Part shown: in pieces, positions 44,203 through 51,840 of the stretch
Layout: every line of letters begins with the position of its first letter
Position numbering within the stretch: the stretch's first letter is position 1
Assembly (NCBI GenBank): GCA_964550535.1
Contig: CAZJZQ010000001.1
Coordinates: 12,586-76,585 of the forward strand
Reading direction: 5' to 3'
DNA: 64,000 bases
From: UBA7672 sp964550535
GTDB lineage: Bacteria > Pseudomonadota > Alphaproteobacteria > Caulobacterales > Hyphomonadaceae
Made by a program: the position numbers and the translations under genes
The notes under the pieces: generated by a model
What the model saw: the letters and a program-made list of their open reading frames with translations, nothing else
What the model was told of the DNA's origin: nothing
Databases searched by the model: none

Positions 44203-44787
44203 TCAGCGGTTAGGGCGCAGCGCCTGCAACTCGCTGATTGTCACCGTCCCATCCTTGTTGCTGTCTGCGCGGGTGAACGCTTCAGTCGGCCGGACGCTGA
44301 ACTCCGCAAAGCTGATCTTTCCGTCACCGTCCGAGTCGCCGCGGGCGGGGCGGTCGCCGGCCTGCTCGCCGCGGCCAGGGCCGCCGGGGCCGCGCATACC
44401 GCGCGGGCCATCAACGCCGCGTCCGCCCATGCCATTGCGCTTTGACCCAGCATCCAGTTCAGCCTGCGTCAGTTTGCCGTCGCCATCCTTGTCCATGGCC
44501 GCAAACCGCTCCGCCTTGGCCTGCTGTGCATGAGCATCACGGGCCGCCTTCTTTTCTTCGTTGGTCGCGAAGCCATCGCGATTGGTGTCGAGTTCGTTGA
44601 AGCGCGCGCGCAACGCAGTATCGAACTCCTGCCGGGTAAGCTTCCCGTCGGCATTGGAGTCAAACTGGAGCAACCCGTACCCGGCGGGCCCGCCGGGCCC
44701 GGAGCCACGCTGGGCGATGGCGGCGCTGCCAGCCGTGGCGGCGACGATAACGATGGCGGCGGCGGAAGCAGCAATTCGGCGTTTCAT
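44203..44787 (-). CDS. exported EF-hand calcium-binding protein
   Basis: This 194-residue protein has a signal peptide of about 25 residues and five EF-hand loops: DSNADGKLTRQE, DTNRDGFATNEE, DKDGDGKLTQAE, DSDGDGKISFAE and DSNKDGTVTISE. A Gly/Arg/Pro-rich linker separates the third and fourth. It probably binds Ca2+ in the periplasm. It lies upstream of the OmpR/EnvZ-type genes on the same strand, separated by two hairpins; a functional link is possible but unproven. Confidence 0.88.
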   Translation of the reverse strand: MKRRIAASAAAIVIVAATAGSAAIAQRGSGPGGPAGYGLLQFDSNADGKLTRQEFDTALRARFNELDTNRDGFATNEEKKAARDAHAQQAKAERFAAMDKDGDGKLTQAELDAGSKRNGMGGRGVDGPRGMRGPGGPGRGEQAGDRPARGDSDGDGKISFAEFSVRPTEAFTRADSNKDGTVTISELQALRPNR

Positions 44788-44922
44788 CGGATGTTTCCTT
44801 TTCCAGCGGCGAGGGAGCGCCGTTGGAACCTGTCTGACAGATGAGTGTCGCAGGAGTACGCCCGTAAAACCCGTTATTGTCGCAAAGTGTCACCCGCTGG
44901 CGCCGCAATAGCGGCGATGCGC

Positions 44923-45576
44923 CTAGAACCCGAAGGTTTGCGAGAACCAGTCGTAAATGCGCGGGAGGAACGCCACAAATCCGATGGTCACGATAGCAAC
45001 GGCCAACGTTGCGGCGATGGAGCCGATTATCCCGATGATGACAATTACGCCATCGCGCTCGGCAAGGCCCATCCCGAGGACGGCGCAGGCGAGCGCTGGA
45101 GGAAAATTCCCTCCCGGCGGCAGCGGCAGGATCAGGATGACGGCCATGATCAGAACCACCAGGCCTACAAGCACCGTTCCCGCAGGCCCCGTCATGAACA
45201 GCAATCTGGGCTTGGCCAGCCGTTCCACCGATTCAAGCCTCCGCTGGATTTTCAGAAGTCCGGCGACCAAAGCCCTCCGGGCGAAACTCTTGCGGGCCAT
45301 CAACCCAGGCAGCCACAGTTCCTGCCGGCCCAGAACCATCTGGAGGGACACGATCAGCAGCGCGATCCCGACAATCGTGGGAACGCCCGGCGGCATCGGC
45401 AGCACGGAGAACAGGGAGAATATCAGCACCGCCAGCCCGAACGCCCGGGCGTCCAGCGCATCGGCGATTTCACCCACGCTGATGCGTTCCGCCTCGCCTT
45501 CGACGGCGCGCAGAAGCAGGGCGGAAGTCCGCGCCCCGCCGCCGTGATTCGGCGCTATTGCAGCATCAGTCTCCAT
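44923..45576 (-). CDS. ExoD family membrane protein
   Basis: This 217-residue protein has the ExoD pattern: ISVGEIADALDARAFGLAVLIFSLFSVLPMPPGVPTIVGIALLIVSLQMVLGRQELWLP, then two hydrophobic C-terminal segments. Members are linked to exopolysaccharide synthesis in Sinorhizobium, but their biochemical role is unknown. About five membrane segments are visible. It diverges from secF. Confidence 0.85.
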   Translation of the reverse strand: METDAAIAPNHGGGARTSALLLRAVEGEAERISVGEIADALDARAFGLAVLIFSLFSVLPMPPGVPTIVGIALLIVSLQMVLGRQELWLPGLMARKSFARRALVAGLLKIQRRLESVERLAKPRLLFMTGPAGTVLVGLVVLIMAVILILPLPPGGNFPPALACAVLGMGLAERDGVIVIIGIIGSIAATLAVAIVTIGFVAFLPRIYDWFSQTFGF

Positions 45577-45812
45577 TCGGAGGCATTTCCCCTGGACGGG
45601 CCAGATTTGGGGGAGGTGGGCGGTTTTTTTAAGCCTCCGGCCAGTCCGATCTGGTCTATCTTGTGGGCGGGAGCCTTCCTTCTGCGCTCAAGCCAAGTCC
45701 AGAGCCCATCAGCGAAATTTCTTGAATGGCGCTTTTTGGTCGCTACTGGTACCCCCTTAACCCCGGTCCGCCCCGACGGTAGAGCGGTCATAGAGCATTT
45801 CGAGAGGCGCCC

Positions 45813-46763
45813 ATGTGGTGGGACAAACCCGGTAAAGTGAAACCGCAGACGGAACCCAAGCCGTATCCGTTCATGCGGCTGCGTTTTCCAGGGTTTATCC
45901 TGACGGCGCTGATCATCATCGCGACCACCGTGTCGCTGGCGACCCGGGGCTTGAACCTCGGCCTCGACTTTACCGGCGGCATTCTCATTGAGGCCGAGCG
46001 GGCCGAGCCGTTCGATTTCGCCACCGTACGCGAGCAGATCAACGACCTGGGTTTCAGCGAAAGCCAGGTTACAGAATCCGACGCGGGGCGTGTGGCGATT
46101 ATCCGCCTCGCGGTGGACACGACCGGTTCGGACGTCGAAGCTGCGACCCGGCAGGTTGAATCGGCGCTCGGGCAGGGGGTGACGATCCGCAAGACGGATG
46201 CTGTTGGCCCCAAGGTCAGCGGCGAACTGATGCAAAAGGGCATCCTGGCCAGCGTCCTCGCCTGTCTCGCCATTGGCGCCTACATCTGGCTCCGTTTCGA
46301 ATCGAAATTCGGCTGGGCGGCCTTCCTGACCACCTTCCATGACGTTTATGGGGTCATCGGCCTGTTCTCGATCACTCAGATGACGTTTGACCTGACGATT
46401 GTGGCTGGCGTGCTCACGGTGGCAGGCTACTCGATCAACGACACGGTCGTGGTCTTCGACCGCATTCGCGAGATGTTACGGAAATTCAAGAAACTGCCGC
46501 TGCCCGAAATCATCGACATCGCCATCACCTCAACCCTGACACGAACGTTGATCACCTCAATCGCCACACTGCTGGCGACAGCCTCGATGATCGTGCTCGG
46601 CGGGCCGGTGTTGTTCGGTCTAGCCGTGTCGATCACGTTCGGCATCATGGTGGGCACGTACTCGTCCATCTTCGTGGCCGCGCCGATGCTGATGCACCTG
46701 CCGGGACGTATTCCCGGCTCCAAGCTCGCGCAAGGCGATCAGGCGGCGCCGGCTGCTACATAG
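45813..46763 (+). CDS. secF: protein translocase subunit SecF
   Basis: This 316-residue protein has the SecF topology: a first membrane helix, the GLNLGLDFTGGILIEAE motif, a periplasmic P1 domain (65-130), then five more helices with FHDVYGVIGLFSI and AGYSINDTVVVFDRIRE. SecF with SecD uses the proton gradient to help protein export. No secD or yajC is found upstream (45577-45812 is non-coding) or elsewhere here, which is unusual because the pair is normally adjacent. Confidence 0.95.
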   Translation: MWWDKPGKVKPQTEPKPYPFMRLRFPGFILTALIIIATTVSLATRGLNLGLDFTGGILIEAERAEPFDFATVREQINDLGFSESQVTESDAGRVAIIRLAVDTTGSDVEAATRQVESALGQGVTIRKTDAVGPKVSGELMQKGILASVLACLAIGAYIWLRFESKFGWAAFLTTFHDVYGVIGLFSITQMTFDLTIVAGVLTVAGYSINDTVVVFDRIREMLRKFKKLPLPEIIDIAITSTLTRTLITSIATLLATASMIVLGGPVLFGLAVSITFGIMVGTYSSIFVAAPMLMHLPGRIPGSKLAQGDQAAPAAT

Positions 46764-46825
46764 GCGGCGTCTGCTTTTGACTGGTCAGCAAGCGTATCGG
46801 CTGCCTATTGTGACGCTGGGATAAA

Positions 46826-46845
46826 GGGCCGGCAAAGACCGGCCC
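46826..46845. terminator. hairpin after secF
   Basis: GGGCCGG (46826-46832) and CCGGCCC (46839-46845) form a 7-bp stem with loop CAAAGA, 63 bp downstream of secF and upstream of the symporter gene. There is no T-tract; assignment is tentative. Confidence 0.4.
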
Positions 46846-46908
46846 ATGGGCGCCATACCCCCGGGGAGGGGTGCATACGCGCTCCCGTTCGGGGCGGAGG
46901 GGTGATTG

Positions 46909-48258
46909 ATGGTGAGTCTGGGACCGGCCGCCGATGGCGAACGACGCAAGACGCCCATTTACGCCCAGCTTTATGTCCAGGTGCTCGCCGCGATTTTGAT
47001 CGGTGGCCTGATCGGCCATTTCTACAGGGGGGAACCCTGGATCGCGGAGTATCTGAGCCCTCTTGGCCAGGGCTTCATCAAACTGGTCAAGATGATCATC
47101 GCGCCGGTGATTTTCCTGACGATCGCCATCGGCATCGCCGGCATGCGGGACATGGGCAAGCTGGGCCGCGTGGCGCTTCGGGCGTTCAGCTACTTTCTGT
47201 TCTTCTCGACGCTCGCGCTGATCATCGGCTTGGTCGTGGCCAACGTCTTCCGCCCCGGCGACGGGATGAATGTTGATCTCGCCACGCTGGACGCTGGCGA
47301 TCTATCGCGGGTTCAGGGCTATGAGGCGCAAGCTCATGACGCCAGCGTTATGGGGTTCTTGCTTAGCGTCATCCCGGACACGTTCCTGAGCGCGTTCACA
47401 AGCGGGAATATCCTGCAGGTCCTCTTCATCGCGATTCTGTTTGGCATATCGCTCGCGCTGGTGGGCGACCGCGCGCAACTCGCTGTCGATGTGATGACGT
47501 CCGTTGCTGCCGCCGTTTTCAAAATGGTCGGCATCCTGATGAAAGCGGCGCCCATCGGCGCATTTGGGGCGTTCGCCTTCATCATTTCCAGTCAGGGCAT
47601 CGAAGCCATCGTCCAGCTCGCAAAGTTGATTGGCGCAGTCTATCTGACCTCGATCGTCTTCATCGTTGCCGTTCTCGGTGCGGTCGGCATGTGGGCCGGG
47701 TTCTCGATCTTCAAGCTGATCCGGTATCTGAAGGATGAGCTTATCCTCGTACTGGGAACCTCGTCATCCGAGTCCGCGCTGCCGGCTCTGATGGAAAAAA
47801 TGGAACGCGCGGGGTGCGCCAAGCCGGTCGTCGGGCTGGTCATCCCGGCGGGCTATTCGTTCAATCTCGACGGTACAAACATCTACATGACACTGGCCGC
47901 GTTGTTCATCGCCCAGGCGACGAACACGCCCATTACGCTGATGGATCAGATCGTGCTGCTGCTTGTAGCGATGCTGAGTTCCAAGGGCGCGGCGGGCGTC
48001 ACGGGGGCAGGGTTCATTACGCTGGCGGCTACGCTGGCCGTGGTGCCGACAATCCCGATCATGGGCATGGCGATCATTCTGGGCGTCGACCGGTTCCTCT
48101 CGGAATGCCGCGCCCTCACGAATTTCATCGGCAACGCCGTGGCCACCATCGTTGTCAGCAAGTGGGAAGGCGCTTTGGACCGAGACAAGCTCCAGCTGGC
48201 CATGTCATCGAAGCCGGCCCCATCGACTGCGAAATCCGTGGAGCAGGACGCCGATTAG
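46909..48258 (+). CDS. dicarboxylate/amino acid:cation symporter (DAACS family)
   Basis: This 449-residue carrier has the family signatures QGFIKLVKMIIAPVIFLTIAIGIA, SSSESALPALMEKMERAGC (a Ser-rich motif of re-entrant loop HP1) and PAGYSFNLDGTNIYMTLAALFIAQA with the substrate-binding DGT. It resembles DctA and imports C4-dicarboxylates with cations. ATG 46909 follows a GGAGGGG ribosome binding site. It is convergent with bioD, overlapping its stop by 4 bp. Confidence 0.92.
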   Translation: MVSLGPAADGERRKTPIYAQLYVQVLAAILIGGLIGHFYRGEPWIAEYLSPLGQGFIKLVKMIIAPVIFLTIAIGIAGMRDMGKLGRVALRAFSYFLFFSTLALIIGLVVANVFRPGDGMNVDLATLDAGDLSRVQGYEAQAHDASVMGFLLSVIPDTFLSAFTSGNILQVLFIAILFGISLALVGDRAQLAVDVMTSVAAAVFKMVGILMKAAPIGAFGAFAFIISSQGIEAIVQLAKLIGAVYLTSIVFIVAVLGAVGMWAGFSIFKLIRYLKDELILVLGTSSSESALPALMEKMERAGCAKPVVGLVIPAGYSFNLDGTNIYMTLAALFIAQATNTPITLMDQIVLLLVAMLSSKGAAGVTGAGFITLAATLAVVPTIPIMGMAIILGVDRFLSECRALTNFIGNAVATIVVSKWEGALDRDKLQLAMSSKPAPSTAKSVEQDAD

Positions 48259-48935
48259 GCGAATAGGGCATCCACCAGACCCGCCGCCCAAACAACCGTC
48301 TGACCGGCGGAGGGCGAGTGGGGCGCTGGCAGCCGTGGCAACCCGGTCCAGCGGCCCAGTTCATCAATCAGATGCGCGGCGCCATCGGAATCGGGTTTGG
48401 TTTCGCTGACCACGACAGCGCGTACCTTCAGCCCCCGCCTCTGCATCACGTCCAGCGCGGTGAGCGTATGACTCACCGCACCGAGATAGTTCGTCGCGAC
48501 CAGCAGAACCGGCAACTGCAATTCGACGGCGAGATCGAGGTTCGTGTGCGTATCGGTCAGCGGCGACATCACGCCGCCAGCGCCCTCAACAAGAAAGGGG
48601 CCGCTGGCGGGCCGCCGGGCCTGAATGAAATCCAGAAGGCTGCGCCACTCAAGTTTGATGCCTGTCCGGCGCGCCGCAACGTTGGGCGCGAGCCATTCGC
48701 TGAACGATTTCCAGCACATGTCGGCGACAGCCTCGCCGGTCACCGGCCGGCCCGCCGCGCTCAACAGCTTGCCCGCGTCAGACGCCGCCAGATTGGCGGG
48801 ATCAAAGCCGGACATCAGCGGTTTCAGCGCAACCGGCGTATCCCCGCGCCTGGCAAGTTCCCGGATCATCGCCGCGAGAACGTGGGTCTTGCCGCAGTCC
48901 GTGCCGATGGCGGTGACGAACAACCCCTTGGTCAT
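48255..48935 (-). CDS. bioD: dethiobiotin synthetase
   Basis: This 226-residue enzyme closes the ureido ring of dethiobiotin using ATP and CO2. Motifs: an N-terminal P-loop-like GTDCGKT (preceded by AI rather than the usual GTDTxxGKT), LKPLMSGFDP, VEGAGGVMSPL and LLVATNYLGAVSHTL. The P-loop spacing is altered relative to E. coli BioD. It overlaps bioF by 4 bp. Confidence 0.9.
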   Translation of the reverse strand: MTKGLFVTAIGTDCGKTHVLAAMIRELARRGDTPVALKPLMSGFDPANLAASDAGKLLSAAGRPVTGEAVADMCWKSFSEWLAPNVAARRTGIKLEWRSLLDFIQARRPASGPFLVEGAGGVMSPLTDTHTNLDLAVELQLPVLLVATNYLGAVSHTLTALDVMQRRGLKVRAVVVSETKPDSDGAAHLIDELGRWTGLPRLPAPHSPSAGQTVVWAAGLVDALFA

Positions 48936-50113
48936 GACGATGATCCATCTGTTGCGGTCAGGCCGCGAACGGCCATCGCGAGACGGCGCACGTCCTGCTC
49001 CTCATGCGCGGCGGAAAAGGTGAACCGAAGGCGCGCCCCACCTTGCGGCACAGTTGGCGGGCGGATCGCCGTCACCAGAAAGCCCTGTTCCAGGATATGA
49101 TTCGAGGCGCGCATCGCCCGCTTCGTATCGCCCAGAATCAGAGGCACGATAGCGCTTCGCGGCGCCGGAAGACCGGTGAGTTCGCAGAACAGGCGGGCAC
49201 GTTCTAGAGCCCGGCCGCCAAGATCCGGCTCGGCCTCGATGATCTCCAGCGCCGCCAGAGCAGCGCCGAGAACCGCCGGCGGAAGGCCGGTGGTATAGAT
49301 GAAGCTGCGAGCACGGCTCGTCAGCAGATCAATGAAAGCCTCAGGCCCGGCGACATAGCCGCCATAGCCGCCAATCGCTTTCGACAATGTGCCCATCTGG
49401 ACATCGGCCGGGTTGTCGATGTCGACAACGCCAAAGCCATGCGCATCATCCGTCATCAGCCACGAACCGGTCTCGCGGCAGACCGCGTGCAGATCGGACA
49501 GGGGGGCGAGGTCGCCATCCATCGAGAACACCGTCTCGGTGAGCAGCAGCCCTCTGGCGTTCGCCGGACGATTCGAAAGAAGCTGCCGGGCCTGCGCCAC
49601 ATCGTTGTGAGGGAACATGCATACGTTCGCGCCTGACAGGGCGGAGCCGGCGTGCATGCAGGCATGGCTGAGTTCATCCATGACGATGAGATCACCAGCG
49701 CCCACGAGAACCGGCGCCGCGCCGATATTCGCCAGATAACCCGACCCGAAAACTCGCGCCGCTGGAGCGTTCTTCATTCGCGCCAACGCCGCCTCCAGTT
49801 GCGCATTGAGCGGGCAATCGCCCGTGACCAGGCGCGACGCTCCCGAACCTGCGCCATACGCTTGCGCAGCCTCCGCAGCGGCCTGCACGACCCTCCGGTC
49901 CATCGCAAGACCAAGATAATCATTGTCGCAGAATGAGATGAGCGTCCGGTCGCCGCGCGAAGTCTGTCCCGGGGCCAGCCTCCGGGTTGGGGTGAGCTGG
50001 CGGCGAATGCCCTGCGTGTCGAGCTGGGCGAGTCGCGCGGCTGCGAATTCCTGCAAGCTTGGGGAAGGGCGTTCGGTCATCAATCCGGACGGGGCTGTCA
50101 GGGTCGTTTGCAT
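48932..50113 (-). CDS. bioF: 8-amino-7-oxononanoate synthase
   Basis: This 393-residue PLP enzyme condenses pimeloyl-ACP (or CoA) with alanine. Motifs: CDNDYLGL, GSGASRLVTGDCPLNAQLE, the cofactor-stacking SHACMHAGS, the Asp-containing DDAHGFGVV (222-225) and PLP Lys K245 in GTLSKAIGGYGG. It is the first gene of bioF-bioD and diverges from bioA over a 71-bp intergenic region. Confidence 0.94.
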   Translation of the reverse strand: MQTTLTAPSGLMTERPSPSLQEFAAARLAQLDTQGIRRQLTPTRRLAPGQTSRGDRTLISFCDNDYLGLAMDRRVVQAAAEAAQAYGAGSGASRLVTGDCPLNAQLEAALARMKNAPAARVFGSGYLANIGAAPVLVGAGDLIVMDELSHACMHAGSALSGANVCMFPHNDVAQARQLLSNRPANARGLLLTETVFSMDGDLAPLSDLHAVCRETGSWLMTDDAHGFGVVDIDNPADVQMGTLSKAIGGYGGYVAGPEAFIDLLTSRARSFIYTTGLPPAVLGAALAALEIIEAEPDLGGRALERARLFCELTGLPAPRSAIVPLILGDTKRAMRASNHILEQGFLVTAIRPPTVPQGGARLRFTFSAAHEEQDVRRLAMAVRGLTATDGSSS

Positions 50114-50184
50114 GGCCCCGGAAAGGGACTATCCGCTGAGGCTCGAAGATACAACGTCCCGTCTGTACCGCAGGGAGATCACGT

Positions 50185-51450
50185 ATGGGCGATCCGGATT
50201 GGCTGAAGGGCGCGGACAATGTCTGGTTGCCCTATGCCCAGATGAAAACCGCTCCGCGCCCGGTGGGCGCCGTGGCCACCCACGGCTCACGCATACGGCT
50301 GGCGGACGGCCGGGAACTGATCGACGGCATCGGCAGCTGGTGGACGGCCGTGCATGGCTACAACCACCCGGCGATTGTCGAAGCTGTACGGCGTCAGCTG
50401 AATGTGATGCCGCATGTGATGCTCGGCGGTCTGGTGCATGAGCAGGTCTGCACGTTGGCGTCCCGCCTCGTGAAGATGTTGCCGGGCGACATGTCGCGCG
50501 TGTTCTTCTGCGAGTCCGGTTCGGTGGCGGTTGAAGTCGCCTTGAAGATCGCTGTCCAGTACTGGCGGAACACGACGGGCAAGGCGCGTACGAAGTTCGT
50601 CTCGTTCCGAGGCGGCTACCACGGCGATACGTTCGCCACCATGGCGGTCTGCGATCCTGAAGACAGCATGCATTCGATGTTCGCAGGATCGCTCGCCGAG
50701 CACTGCATCATCGGCCTGCCGGAAGACGAGGCGGGCGAGGCGGCCATGGATCGCCTGCTTGGAGAGCGTCACGACATAGCAGGCGTCATCACCGAGCCGT
50801 TGTTGCAAGGCGCGGCGGGCATGCGGATGCACAGCGTGGAGACGCTGCAACGCATGAGGCGGGTGTGCGACCGTCATGGCGTGCCGCTTATCTTCGACGA
50901 GATATTCACCGGCTTTGGCCGCCTGGGATCAATGTTCGCGGCAGAAGTCGCGGGCGTGACGCCAGACATCGTAACGCTCGGCAAGGCGCTGACCGGCGGA
51001 GTTGCGCCTCTGGCGGCGACAGCCGCAAGCCGGAAAATCTACGACGCATTCCATTCCAGCGACCCGGCCCATGCTCTGATGCATGGCCCGACCTATTCAG
51101 GTCATGCGCTGGGGTGCGCCGCAGCCAACGCCTCTCTCGATCTGTTCGAGCGTGAGCCCCGGCTGGAGCAGGTCGCGGATATCGAGGCGGCCCTTAAGAC
51201 CGAGATGGAGCCTTTGGGCCAGATTTCGGGGGTGGCGAGTGTGCGAATAAGGGGGGCGGTCGGCGCGGTAGAAATGAATTCGCCGTTCGATATCCAGGCG
51301 GCCCGCCGGGAGTTCATCGAGCAGGGAGTTTTCATCCGGCCGATCGGTAAGGTCATCTACCTTTCGCCCGCTTACACGATCCCTTCCGATGATCTTGCGA
51401 CTCTGCTGCGGGCGCTGACGCGAACGGTGAATATGTTGGTGAGTCCATAG
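50185..51450 (+). CDS. bioA: adenosylmethionine-8-amino-7-oxononanoate aminotransferase
   Basis: This 421-residue PLP aminotransferase converts 7-keto-8-aminopelargonate to 7,8-diaminopelargonate using SAM as amino donor. Signatures: NVWLPYAQMKTAP, GIGSWWTAVHGYNHP, CESGSVAVEVALKIAVQYW, IFDEIFTGFGRLGS and PLP Lys K267 in TLGKALTGGVAPL. It diverges from bioF. BioB and bioC are not in the window. The 71-bp promoter region shows no obvious BioR or BirA operator. Confidence 0.95.
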   Translation: MGDPDWLKGADNVWLPYAQMKTAPRPVGAVATHGSRIRLADGRELIDGIGSWWTAVHGYNHPAIVEAVRRQLNVMPHVMLGGLVHEQVCTLASRLVKMLPGDMSRVFFCESGSVAVEVALKIAVQYWRNTTGKARTKFVSFRGGYHGDTFATMAVCDPEDSMHSMFAGSLAEHCIIGLPEDEAGEAAMDRLLGERHDIAGVITEPLLQGAAGMRMHSVETLQRMRRVCDRHGVPLIFDEIFTGFGRLGSMFAAEVAGVTPDIVTLGKALTGGVAPLAATAASRKIYDAFHSSDPAHALMHGPTYSGHALGCAAANASLDLFEREPRLEQVADIEAALKTEMEPLGQISGVASVRIRGAVGAVEMNSPFDIQAARREFIEQGVFIRPIGKVIYLSPAYTIPSDDLATLLRALTRTVNMLVSP

Positions 51451-51626
51451 CGCCGATTTTCAGCCTGTGGCAAAAATTGTATTGTGATGCAGTATTTTTG
51501 GGTTAAAAATACCCCAAAATAGCAAAAACACTGTCGCGTGGAAGTCACATTGATGGCTGAACTGTGACGCTCGCGGCGCGCTCGGCACATTTTCGATTGA
51601 AAGGCTGAAAAGCACCGGGTGTCATT
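51451..51626 (+). ncRNA. candidate structured RNA or long bioA 3' region
   Basis: This non-coding stretch begins at the bioA stop. It has an AT-rich block (about 51470-51535) unlike the rest of the window, containing two mutually exclusive stems: GTATTTTT/AAAAATAC (51492-51499 and 51505-51512) and TTTTGGG/CCCAAAA (51496-51502 and 51513-51519). A third stem GTCACA/TGTGAC spans 51544-51568. It ends in the terminator at 51627. I see no credible open frame with a ribosome binding site. It may be a small RNA, an attenuator-like element or only the bioA 3' UTR. Confidence 0.4.
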
Positions 51627-51666
51627 GCTCACGCGCCAAGGTCAGGACGGCGTGAGCGTTTTTTTT
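51627..51666 (+). terminator. strong rho-independent terminator
   Basis: GCTCACGC (51627-51634) and GCGTGAGC (51650-51657) form a perfect 8-bp stem, followed by G and eight T (51659-51666). It ends transcription coming from bioA or from a separate transcript in 51451-51626. Confidence 0.9.
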
Positions 51667-51788
51667 CATCGGCATTCTGGGGTAGAAAGTCATGATTCAG
51701 CGTCGCACGAGGCTGCGAGCCGCTGTCCTTTGCGAGCCCTGGCGGGCGGGTGAAATCCTAAGACGACACCGGACGGCCAGACGGAAAG
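51667..51788 (+). ncRNA. candidate small transcript between two terminators
   Basis: About 120 bases lie between the first terminator and a second one at 51789, with no convincing gene. A short open frame (ATG 51691) would run into the terminator and has no ribosome binding site. If a promoter lies inside, a small RNA would be produced; otherwise the second terminator only serves the ligase gene on the opposite strand. Confidence 0.25.
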
Positions 51789-51813
51789 GGCGGACCTTGC
51801 GGTCCGCCTTTTT
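51789..51813. terminator. bidirectional terminator
   Basis: GGCGGACC (51789-51796), loop TTGC, GGTCCGCC (51801-51808), followed by five T; the complementary AAA side gives a weaker T-run in the other direction. It lies 28 bp past the end of the acyl-CoA ligase gene on the minus strand and can end transcription from either side. Confidence 0.85.
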
Positions 51814-51840
51814 CCTTTGAGACGGCGGCTGAGGCGGGGG

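Noticed and set aside
50114..50184. A biotin operator between bioF and bioA
   Set aside because: I looked for the alphaproteobacterial BioR site (TTATMKATAA-like) and the E. coli BirA box in both orientations and saw neither.
51691..51820. A short open frame between the tandem terminators
   Set aside because: It has no ribosome binding site, no family resemblance and runs through the second terminator stem.
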